Below the pieces are notes generated by a model. It did no database searches. It was given only the letters and a program-made list of their open reading frames with translations, and was not told the DNA's origin. The translations under genes and the position numbers were made by a program. From NCBI GenBank assembly GCA_964020085.1, contig OZ026598.1, positions 19,343,795 through 19,407,794 on the forward strand: a DNA stretch of 64,000 bases, written 5' to 3'. This document shows, one piece after another, positions 44,653 through 54,529 of this stretch. The stretch comes from Micromussa lordhowensis. Its lineage: Eukaryota > Cnidaria > Anthozoa > Scleractinia > Lobophylliidae. Positions within the stretch are counted from its first letter, which is position 1, and each line of letters opens with the position of its first letter.

Positions 44653-47290
44653 TTCAGAGTTTATCGATATACACATTCCACTAAAGCAATTGTCCAAAAA
44701 TGAGTCAAAACTCAAAACCAAGCCATGGATTACTTCTGTAATTAGAACCTCTATTAAAATAAAAAAATAAGATTTACAAGAAATTCCTTAAGACCAAATA
44801 ATCTTATTATCAGACTAAATTCAAGGTTTACAGAAATAAGTTAAATCATCTCATTAAAATTAGTAAAAGAAATTATTATAATGACTATTTTTCAATACAT
44901 TTGAATAATGGTAAGAGAATCTGGAAGGGGATAAACAAATCACAGGAAAGACAGGCCATAAATAGAGTTGTTTTGGACGACATCGAAATAACAGATCCTA
45001 CATCAATTGCAAGTGCTTTTAATAATTACTTTGCCAACATTGGCAGTGATTTGGCAAGTGCTATTCCTAATGTTGTCAATTCTGCCTACGAATGGATGTC
45101 ACCTCCCCCTCGAGATAACTTTTTCTTGTCTCCTATTACTCCTGAGGAAATAGGCGGATTCATGCTGACGTCATTGTTTACACTTTTGCTCATTTGCATA
45201 CGTCTTTGCGCATAGAAGGAAACACGTTAGATATGAATTGACTTCAGGCAGCTAAAGAGCTAGTGAAACTTAGTCCATGGTGAAATTTTGAGCTCTTTGG
45301 GTGTAATATTCAAGGAGAAATTGTCTTTCAAAAACTGCAAAATTTCTGGGTGGCAAAAGCGCTAATGAGCTCATACATTCTTTGTCAAATTTTGAGTTTT
45401 TAAACCCGTGTTGCACAAAAAGTATGCAATACATCAGGCTCATATTCACTGGCAGATGGTACTATGACCTTTCAATATTCAGAACTGATTTATTTGTAGC
45501 TCCATCAGAAACTGAATTGCTTATGCTAATGAGGCAAATATTGTAAACAAGGATTCCCCTATAGAAACTGAAATATCAATCCTAAAGATTGGTAAAGCAG
45601 TAGGTCCTTCTAGTATACCAGTTTCAATTCTTAAAATTCTTAAAGGTGCTCTTTCAGAACCCTTACAAATAATCTTTAATGCCTCGTTCTTAACTGGCAC
45701 TGTTCCTGAACGGTTCAAACTAGCCAGAGTTATACCAGTATTTAAAAATTAAAGGGATCACAAGTTAGCTTGAATAACTATCGTCCTATATCTCTTTTAT
45801 CTATTTTCGATAAATTCAAGTTAGAGAAACTGTTATTTAAGAGACTTATTTAGAAAAGAGGCAACTCATTTACATCAAGCAATTTGGTTTTCGTTCCCAT
45901 CATTCAACTGTCCATGCTCTATTAAGTATCATCGATAAAGTGCAAAAGGCAATCGAAAACCGTGAGTATTCCTGTGGAATATTCTTGGACTTCAGTAAAG
46001 CATTTGATACTGTAAACCATGAGATACTTCTTACAAAACTTGAGTTCTATGGTATACGTGGTGTTGGTAATACTCAGTCTGGTAAGGTAAATATCTCCTG
46101 TGGTGTTCCTCAGGGGTCGGTACTGGGACCTCTGCTTTTCTTAATTTATATTAATGATTTTCATAACTGCTCAAAGCAACTACACTTCCATCTGTTTGCT
46201 GATGATACAAATCTATTTCTTAAGCATAAAAATATTAACATACTAGAAAGTAATCTTAATAATGAACTTAGTAAAGTTCATTCTTGGTTATGTGCAAACA
46301 AACTTTCCTTGAATATCAACAAGTCAAATTTTGTACTGTTTCACCCAATCCAAAGAAAAATACCCAAGTCAGTTACATTATTTATAATAATCAATCACTA
46401 ACTGAGGAAAACTCCATCAGATACCTAGGAATTTACATTGACTCAATTGGATTGGAAAAGTACTGCAAAAAAGGTTAAACGTAGTGTAGGCACTCTATCA
46501 AAACTTTATTATTATCTTAACAGCAAAACCTTACTGGACCTATACTATGCTCTTGTATATCCATTTTTAACATATTCTATAATAGCTTGGGGGAATACTT
46601 AGAATCGTAACTTTTTCTAGCTTCTTTGAACATATACAAGTCCTCTTTTCAAAGATTTGAATGTTATCAAACTATTTGATGAAGTAACCATCTTCTTCCT
46701 ACTAATTTTAATGTTTTTTTTTTTCACCTCGATAAGAGAAACCCATAATTACAACACAAGGCTTTCCTCTAGAATGACTTATGCTCTGCCTACAACAAGA
46801 ACAAACTATGGAATCTTTAATATAGATATAGGTGCTAAGATCTGGAATGCTATCAGTGATAACATTAAGCTTCTATCACTTAAACAATTTAAGAAAAAGC
46901 TAAAATCAAACATCATTGCAACTGAGTTACTAACTGAATTAACTGTACAATATATTTCCTTTATGTTTTGATCGGCATTTTCTGAAGTATTGAGCCAGTA
47001 AGTTATGAAGATAACAGTAGACCTATGTTGGGTAAATATTGGCCACGGAGGTGGCCGCGTTTATTGACTTGCTATAAAATATGTTTAAAGAATTAAGTAT
47101 AAACTCAAAGTGCGTGAGGTGCACCAGGACACGCTAACGAAGATTAACAAATCCTTTCTTCCACTAGTTAATCTACTCACATACTTTATTTTCCTGCTTA
47201 TTTTTTCTAAATTGTATTTTTAGTTTAAAACTAGCTTTTGTCTGTGTGTTTGTGTGTTTAATGCTTTAATAAAAATGCTCCTAAGACAGA
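44651..47290 (+). pseudogene. CR1/L2-like LINE, 5'-truncated and broken
   Basis: Recognisable in successive frames: a linker (AFNNYFANIGSDLASAIP), palm motifs IFLDFSKAFDTVNHEIL, GVPQGSVLGPLLFLIYIND and FADDTNLF, then LTEENSIRYLGIYIDS, and a C-terminal HNYNTRLSSRMTYALP region. Stops, frameshifts and a missing block between GIRG and the GVPQGS box make it inactive. A MITE interrupts it at 45153-45560. The 3' UTR has a GGCCACGGAGGTGGCC stem. Confidence 0.85.
45153..45560. mobile_element. MITE inserted in the LINE
   Basis: Coding sequence of the LINE stops at GAGGAAATA and resumes at ATAGAAACTGAA. The 408 bp between have inverted ends (GGCGGATTC...TTGTTTACAC against GGGGAATCCTTGTTTACAA). The duplication is TA or ATA, as for Tc1/mariner-like insertions. 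Confidence 0.7.
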
Positions 47291-47299
47291 GTACACTAT

Positions 47300-48480
47300 A
47301 CTAGGAGATAAATAATTATATAATAACCCAAGTTATTCTTTCATTTTGATTGGTTCTCGCCTATGATCTATTAGAGGACAGATGCACGATTGACGTCATC
47401 ATTACAAAGTTTTTCCCTCTGCTGTTTTAAAATGGCGGAAAGTTTTGAGAATTTAGATAATATTTTACATGATTGAGCAAAAGATATGTACAAAAAAGTA
47501 TTGTCGAGGCATTGAACAGGTACGAGAAGCATAGTCTAGCAGGAAGAAGAAAGATAAAGCAGTTTCTCTTTTAGAAAATGGCTCAGAAAAAATACTCGAG
47601 CAGTCGGCAGCAGTGGAGCGAGATTGGTAAGCCGAAAATCTTTACTTTTTCTCGAATTTAACAAACCCAATAAACAAAACGTTTGTGACATTAATTAATT
47701 TAATAAATTCAACTTTTCTCAGTCTCAAATAATTGTTGACACACTGATTGACGTCGGGAATTGCGAAACATCAAACATCAAACTAAACACATAACCTTGT
47801 TTTCCGATGCGAATGTTCCAGTCCGTTTCAGGGCACAGCAGCGAGCAAAGTACAGCTCACTACAGCTCACGGCCAACTGTATCGCAGCTAAAAGGTGTCT
47901 CCGACACTATTTCAAACTGATTTGAGAATCACCGACCACAGAGGACACAGATTTCCACCGTCACTGGCGCTCTTTTGCGTTCAAAACTTTAATGGCCTCC
48001 GGGTTGACCGCAATCGCAAGTTTTCCGTTCAACTCCTGCAATATTCAAGGCAACATCCAAGCTCTTCGGCTCACTGGGCTGCTCTGATGACAAAAACTGA
48101 CTAGACGTATCCAGCATTTTCTTCAAGATATTGTAGATTTTCGCAGTTCAATTCTGCTTTCGCTGTAAGGAGTTTTCATTCCACGAGAAGCGACGCTCGA
48201 GTCAAGTTTGACAGTGGCGTGATTTTTCTCGACCAATCACAATTCTTTGCTACGCATAGCAACCAATGAAATTGTTTCATTTTGTATATCATAGATCACG
48301 TCAAATGGCTTTTTTCGTGCAAAGGCGGGGCAAAAGGCCGGCTTTCGCGTTATGTTGAAATATTTAGAAACAAAAAAGGCTTTCGTTGTTATATAAAACA
48401 AATAGATCGTTTTCACTGTCACGCAATAAAAAAATAAATCGAAAACTATCCAGTGGAAAAAGCTAAGAAATTGGGATGTT
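47300..48480. repeat. Unclassified repeat-like block
   Basis: Contains AAAATGGCGGAAAG and a GATTGGTTCTC / CGACCAATCAC pair near its ends (47349 and 48230), suggesting an inserted element of about 0.9 kb. No coding motif; ORFs are short. Confidence 0.35.
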
Positions 48481-48830
48481 ATAGAAGAGAAAAAAATAAG
48501 ACACTTCTCCAAGTTTTAGCCCCGTGCGTTTCCCCAAACTTCAGATATTCGTCGAAATGTTTCGCAGAAATTTACAGAGCCCAGTATGAAAACGCCATGT
48601 TGGTGTACCTCCATGGTACACCAATATGGCGGCCGGAAAATAGTGTAAACATCTGGAACTTACTTTGGCTTTCTAGGCGACTGATTATCAGTACTGAAAA
48701 AACAAGTATTTACATAAGCACTTTTTCTAATCCTCTAGCTTCTAACAGGGCTCAAAATCATGAGATAAGTATATATTTTTCAACAAATTTGATCGCAGCC
48801 TTGTGTCACGCACCTCCATAACCCGGAAAT
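48480..48830 (-). repeat. Dispersed repeat, inverted copy of the 5.5-kb family
   Basis: Carries CAAACTTCAGATATTCGTCG, a GGTACACCAATATGGCGGCC core and TTACTTTGGCTTTCTAGGCG. These are the reverse complement of the block at 5480-5690 and its copies in units 2 and 3. Confidence 0.6.
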
Positions 48831-48985
48831 TCAAAATGCTCTGGTTTCCAAACGAAGCACGCTATTGAGCTGTAAAGTTGTAAACAGATATAAATATGTC
48901 ACCTCTTATACCTGATGAGGATGAAAACTTTGGTGGATCTTTAGTTTTAGATTTTAGAAAGTGGTGACGTCACGTGAAAACGATC

Positions 48986-49165
48986 TATAGATTCCATGTT
49001 GCCGTGCGTCTGATTCAGTAATAGATCACAGAAGACGTCAAAATGTGGTAAGAACATCAGTGACACACTCGGCTATCGCTCGTGTGCCACTTTTTTGTTC
49101 TTACCACATTTTGACGTCATCTGTGATCTATTACTGAACAGACGCACGGCAACATGGAATCTATT
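48986..49165. repeat. Foldback MITE (180 bp)
   Basis: AGATTCCATGTTGCCGTGCG at the left end and its inverted copy at the right, with CAAAATGTGGTAAGAACA arms around a small loop. Each arm carries a GACGTC site. Confidence 0.85.
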
Positions 49166-49475
49166 TGTTAAATAGTAAATAATTAAAATAGTAATAAATA
49201 TATGTAAAAGAAGAAGCTTATTTACGTTTCAAATTTTATAATAGGTATCTACATTTAAAATTGCCCACTGTACAGTGTTGTTGTATTTGTTACCTTAATA
49301 AGTTGTAAGTATCTGACTCTATTAAAATTTACTGCATTTAGAACCCTAAGGATGGCTGCCCATTTTTACTAGCCTGGTGGTTATTTCGGGCAGCCAGCAC
49401 TGACCTTATAGTATTTGTTTTTATTACTCTTTGCAATTTGAAAATTCATTTAATGCAGGTGCAAATAAAGTTGTT
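49166..49475 (+). repeat. Second LINE 3' tail
   Basis: A GGCTGCCC ... GGGCAGCC stem (49352-49395) and an AT-rich end typical of CR1-like 3' UTRs. It lies directly against the resumed Penelope sequence. Confidence 0.45.
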
Positions 49476-50045
49476 GTTGTGTCGGGTTCCTGTTCGTTGC
49501 GTAAGCTTCTGTAGGTCGGTAAATGTTTCGTCTAATAAAGTCAGCGTTGTAGTTGTTCTTATGACTGAAAAACACGTTCAAGGTATTTGTTTTTGTCACG
49601 TAAACTGTCCGGTGTGTTACAAACTAGTTGCGCTCGTCTCGTCAAAGCCTTTCTAGTGGTGGCTTTTTGTGAAGTCGGGTTGTAGGATGATCCGTCAAGT
49701 AATCTGTCGGTCTCCGTCGGTTTTCTGTACACTGTCGTTCGCAGTTCGTTATAGAAAAGGAAGTTTTCCATTTTCTTCGATTTCTTTGGTAAACTGGATG
49801 TCGGCGTTCTGTTCGTTAAGGTGGTCAATTTCATCTTTGTGAACGGCGGTAAAAGTGTCGTCAACGTATCGTAACCAAAGCGGTATCGTTTGACAGCAAG
49901 TTGCAAGGGCACGTTCCTCTACGTGTTGTATCACAGTTTCGGCGACAACAGCAGAAACAGGCAACCCCATGGCTGTTCCATGCAACTGCTTGTAGTGTAA
50001 TGTAATGTACTCGAACTGTGTGGAATATTTGAGAAATTCAACTAA
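49475..50045 (-). pseudogene. Penelope-like element, reverse transcriptase portion
   Basis: Minus strand reads HGTAMGLPVSAVVAETVIQH and WLRYVDDTFTAVHKDE (the YVDD catalytic motif). After a frameshift it reads TTVYRKPTETDRLLDGSSYN and, in a third frame, NADFIRRNIYRPTE. Order and spacing match Penelope-like RTs just before the linker found at 44650. The 5' part is missing. Confidence 0.8.
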
Positions 50046-50159
50046 ATCTAGAAAATGTCGACACCTACGATATAAAGAAAACCTTATACGAAAGCCATAT
50101 TGTACCTACTTTGTAATGTACTAACTTTAATCAAAATACCATACGATGAATTTTCTTCC

Positions 50160-51400
50160 ACAATATATTGTATCTGGGGTATCGTCGAAGCGCTCCAAGT
50201 GCGTGTTCTTTTCCCGTAAACAGCCACAGAAAAGGGGCGGGATTGGTATTCCTGACAAGTGTTCTGATTGGTCAAAATTATGTCGCCATAGTTGTGATCT
50301 CATTCAAGCAATTCAAGTACGGAAACAGACATCTTCGTTTCTCTACATTCTCTAGAGCCATTTAAGGCCCTGTCCACACTAATCCGTTTTCAAACGAAAA
50401 CGGAGCTGTTTTGCTCCGTTTTCAAAAAGATTTGCGTCCACACTTATCGTTTTCGTATCCGCCTGTCCACACTACAACGCCGTATCAGCACAAGCTGCTC
50501 TCAGTTTATGTTATCAATTAAGACAAAGGCGTTCTCAGCTTTTCTGTTGCTTTCTTATTAAAATTAAATGAGTTGGATGGCTCCCTTGGAAGTTTTAAGC
50601 GCACACCATCCCTAATTTGAATTGCCAGCGAGCAGCTGGCTAACGTTTCAGAAGTACACGCTCAAGCGACAGAGCCGATCCCTTCCTTCGCGGACTCACC
50701 AAGCGCGCTCATATCCACCTGTTTGATAAGAACAACCGCTGAGTAGGCAGTAGGCAATTTTATTCGAATTCCTTATTTTTCTATTTGAAATGCTTTCGTA
50801 CGTGAAATGGGTTGATTTTACTCGGTGGAAGGTGGCTCACCTCAATCTTCGATCCCCCACCATTACATCCCTTATTTGAACGGCTTATGAGTTCAGATAG
50901 GGCCCACACCGGTTATATACCGATAACAAGGGTGATATAGCCACAGATACACGAAACTTGGTTGTGTTGGACAACTCTCCAAAAAAATGTTTGTTTTTCT
51001 TAAGAAAAAACGCAAGAAATATTTATTCATCACCGAATTTTAACAGTTTTCAACAACTTAAGCTTTCTCGAAGAAAAAAGTGAATAAAAAGTCGTTTTAT
51101 TCCTGACGCTGTTTACAAAAACCTTCCCACCCTAAGTAAACATTTATGCGATAAAATATGAGGCTTGCTTACAAGGAACTCGTAAAATATTTCGTTATAA
51201 AATTGGCTAGCTTTGTCGAAGGAGTATTTTCTGTTTTTCATTCCAATAACTTTATTTATTGCCATTTTTCTACGACAGCAAGCTTTTTCTTATCTTTGGT
51301 CAAATAAAACCACAGACGTATAGGAGACTAACACCTGAGGTTCGTTCACTGAATATTCACTTTAATTTGTATTAATGAAGGAAGACTGAACTGCCTTAAA
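50160..51400. other. Non-coding stretch with a MITE end
   Basis: 50366-50480 (GGCCCTGTCCACACTAATCC, then CGTTTTC arms around AAACGGAGCTGTTTTGCTCC) looks like one end of a MITE whose other end I could not find. No gene supported. Confidence 0.4.
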
Positions 51401-51476
51401 AGAAAGGTGTTTGCATCAGGAACTTTTATCTTTTATAGTGCGTTTTGCGACGTCAAAAATTGGTTGCCACTCTCAC

Positions 51477-51573
51477 CTCGAACGATTTGCACTCGCAAGT
51501 TGACAGGATCGTTTTCTTGTGCGATTATTTCGACGATGCGGAACGGCGAAAGCTCGGAATTAAAGTACAGTAG
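51477..51573 (-). other. Exon-like coding fragment
   Basis: Between an AG acceptor and a GTGAG donor on the minus strand, one frame reads LYFNSELSPFRIVEIIAQEN and continues DPVNLRVQIVRG with no stop. A shared segment (GATCCTGTCAACTTGCGA) appears inverted at about 51913. Family not recognised. Confidence 0.3.
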
Positions 51574-51582
51574 CTCAAGGCG

Positions 51583-51786
51583 TCAATAGGCCATTTCCGA
51601 ATTACCTCAGGCCTCTTTTTGGAAGCAAGTCTTGGTGCTCATTCTTTCATATGCAAATCAATTTTCATTCACACGCAAATGAGTTTAATTTGCATGTGAA
51701 TGAAAATTGATTTGCATATGAAAGGATGAGTAGCAAGACTCGCTTCCAAAAAGAGGCCTGAGGTAATTCGGAAATGGCCTATTGAT
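51583..51786. repeat. Long palindrome / foldback MITE (204 bp)
   Basis: TCAATAGGCCATTTCCGAAT begins the left arm and ATTCGGAAATGGCCTATTGA ends the right arm. Arms of about 90 bp include CAGGCCTCTTTTTGGAAGC and TTTGCATATGAAA. A duplicated ATTTGCAT octamer lies in the centre. Confidence 0.9.
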
Positions 51787-52299
51787 TCAACTTATTTCTC
51801 TATTTCGAAATGCTACGGAAGGACAACTTCATACATTTAGTGAATCTACGTTTAGGCCGAGCTGATTTAGTCCTCGTAAAGAAAATATTCTGTAACAAGA
51901 AAGGAACAAAACGATCCTGTCAACTTGCGAATATTCGAGAGGGGTTCTACATCCGAAAGTGCAAGCCCGAACATAATTCCCGTGAAGAATGCATCGAACT
52001 CAGAGACCTTCTATTTTGAACTGCGTTATCACTCATTTAATTGTCCATTTTATTGTATATTTCCGAAAGAACTCGGACAATTTTTTATTTTATTTCATTT
52101 ATTTTATCTTGAACAGCTTTATTTTAGCTATTTCATCACTTATACTCATTAGCTATTGTCCATATTATTGTATATTTCCATCACCATTTTACACTCATTG
52201 TCCTTTATATATTCTATCATTTATACCACGCACTATGGAATATTTTCTTTCATTCCCTGATCAGTGCCGTAGAAGGGCGAAATCTCGGAATTGAAATAC

Positions 52300-53300
52300 A
52301 GTTTATCTAGACATAAGTTTACTTACTGATCAGCAAAGCTTCACAACTTTGTGCTCATTTGTTAATTCATACATGTATGCTTCATACATGCACAATGACA
52401 TGCTTCAGCTATCAATTTTAATTTCGGTATGCTAGTAATAAACTCATTTTGCCGTAGCAGCTGCAAAAATTTGCACCATCTTTGAAATAAAATTTTTAAA
52501 AAACTTAAATTTTCCATGGCCAAGAAAACAAGAAAGAAATCTTAGCACTTTGCCTCGTCGAAGACTTGACTCGTAATATTTAGATAACAAACTACAACCT
52601 AATTGTCCACTACGTATCCAAAAGCATGCTTATTTTATTCTATATTCGTTGTATGAGGAATATTAGCTGTGTTTAGGGCTTAAAGCTGACGAACCGCCAT
52701 TGGGAAAACCAGAATAGATTGAGCCTGAGGTGGTTATTTTAAAAATCAAGTGCACAATGCTTTTTTCCCTGACTCAGTGCCCCAGCGAAGCATGTATTTG
52801 CTCGAACATTTTAAAAGATCTCTCTTCTCTCTGCCTGACGTTATCTTAAATGAACTGTATTTGAATGCTGAGTAATGTGGTCAAAGCGGAGAAAAATTGG
52901 AATTTATTATTTATATCTCTTTAACTGGCAGCTCATTCGAGACAATTTTGCTCCAGTTACAACAAGGAAAGAACTTTGCTGACGGCTATCACTGCTCCAA
53001 AAACAAAAATCGTTGTATGGGGAATATTAGCTGCAATAAGACAACATTTTGCTATCAGCACCACATAAGCATAAAAGAAGATAAATATGTTCACCTTAGC
53101 TCGGTTGTCATATTTGTCATTTTTCTCGTGAAGACAGAACTATTTCAAGGAAATAAAAAACAGCCTCTTTGTATTCTTGCTAGGTAAGACGAGCGAAAAG
53201 ACGACGACAAAAGACGAGCGAATTCGAGTTTTCCAGCCTTGCCGGAGAAATTTGATTTTGTTTGCTTTTTCTGGACATTTGCTCTTAAATTGTCATCTTT
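52300..53300. other. Non-coding stretch 3' of the GPCR gene
   Basis: AT-rich; no gene supported. GACGAGCGAAAAGACGACG tandem-like motifs lie near 53188-53220. Confidence 0.35.
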
Positions 53301-53320
53301 TCATCGTAAGTCAAAAATAG

Positions 53321-54280
53321 CTAACTGTAACTCGAAAAACAACGGCAAAGCACTTGTCTGATTGTGTTCTTCACTCCTTGTCTAACTTCCTGTAGCTTCC
53401 AACAGTAAAGAATCGGATTTATTGACGAGTTTAACATGACTAAAGTGCTTGCAAAACTCCGAGAGGTAACAATAGATAGAGATAGTCCGTTACGAGTCCA
53501 CAAAGCCACCACTATACAATACGGTAGATAACAGGCGACCAGCGTCAGTTGCAGCCATATTGCAGTGGACACTGCCTTTTTGTATCGCGCTATGTTCAGT
53601 TGATTTGTTTGGTTCGGTTGTTGAAAATGGTCTTGTAGTTGAGTTTGTTGATGACGAAGGGTGAAGAAAATCTTTGTATAAGAGAAGATCGAGGTTGCTA
53701 GACACAGTGGAATAGCTATGAAGCCATACCATAAGGTTATGAGGGGATTCCAAAACCAGGTTGCTGGAAAGGCAGTGGACACAAGCCAAATGGTAACAAC
53801 GATCACCCAGGTTCGCTTAAAAGTGACAGCTTGTCTGTATCTCAGTCCCAACAACAAGGCAAGAAGTCTGTCCAGGCTTAGTGCAGTTAGTGTCCACAGA
53901 GACGCGCCACAAAGAATGTATCCTGTTATAAAATTTGCCACATATGCGTAGCTACAAATATTCCAATGTTCATTCACTACAGACATCCAATAAGTAATCA
54001 TAATAGGCTGTGAAATAAGACCAACGCAGAGATCAGTTGTTGCGAGACTACGAAGCAAGAGTTTGGATGGCGGATGAAGTGAAGACTCCTTGTGAAAAGC
54101 AATTAAGATTAGAATATTCCCAAGAATTGTGTTGATGGACAGAAAAGAGTTTAAAACTGAAAGAAATGTCAAATGGCTGTGAAGTCCAGCAGTTAAACCG
54201 CCGGCCGAACATAACAGTTGTTCATCTGTTTTCTGCTTTCCATCTCCAGTTAAGTTTGCTGTTGCCATATCGATCTTCAA
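53321..54280 (-). CDS. Rhodopsin-class (class A) G protein-coupled receptor, intronless
   Basis: 319 aa with seven hydrophobic segments and class A signatures: GN in TM1 (54-55), LATTDL in TM2 (Asp83), C109 at the top of TM3, a DRL variant of DRY at 137-139, a CYLPY variant of CWxP in TM6 (250-254), and NPILY (288-292) closing TM7. C312/C314 after helix 8 fit palmitoylation. N9 in NLT is a glycosylation site on the short N-terminus. It should sit in the plasma membrane and couple an unknown extracellular ligand to G proteins. It is a single exon and the frame is fully open. Melanocortin/adenosine-like and many cnidarian orphan receptors share this look; I cannot assign a ligand. Met5 is an alternative start. 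Confidence 0.88.
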   Translation of the reverse strand: MKIDMATANLTGDGKQKTDEQLLCSAGGLTAGLHSHLTFLSVLNSFLSINTILGNILILIAFHKESSLHPPSKLLLRSLATTDLCVGLISQPIMITYWMSVVNEHWNICSYAYVANFITGYILCGASLWTLTALSLDRLLALLLGLRYRQAVTFKRTWVIVVTIWLVSTAFPATWFWNPLITLWYGFIAIPLCLATSIFSYTKIFFTLRHQQTQLQDHFQQPNQTNQLNIARYKKAVSTAIWLQLTLVACYLPYCIVVALWTRNGLSLSIVTSRSFASTLVMLNSSINPILYCWKLQEVRQGVKNTIRQVLCRCFSSYS

Positions 54281-54404
54281 GATAGATACGTGTAGTTTAA
54301 ATAACGAGACAAAAATTAGTTGACTGCCAGTGCTGAATTTTTTTCGGAGCAGTAACTGAGCGGCTTCTCAAATAACGTCTAACGAACAGTCTAGACAATT
54401 CCTC

Positions 54405-54515
54405 AAACATGTCCAATAGATGATGACTGACAGGCTGAAAAGAGGAACGCTTTTTATAACCCCCTGTTTTTTCCTCAGGCACGTCCAATAGATGAGTGAT
54501 TGACAGGTTGAGAAA
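54405..54515 (-). promoter_or_regulatory. GPCR promoter: TATA box between two CCAAT-bearing direct repeats
   Basis: GTTATAAAAAGCG (minus strand, 54451-54460) lies between two copies of a segment with GTCCAATAGATGA and TGACAGG (about 54411-54436 and 54483-54510). It is 170-230 bp upstream of the start codon. Confidence 0.5.
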
Positions 54516-54529
54516 ACTAATTAACTACA

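Noticed and set aside
47895..48821. ORFs of 69-122 aa in the 47.9-48.8 kb block
   Set aside because: They follow dispersed repeat sequence (inverted copy of the 5.5-kb family) and have no recognisable domain.
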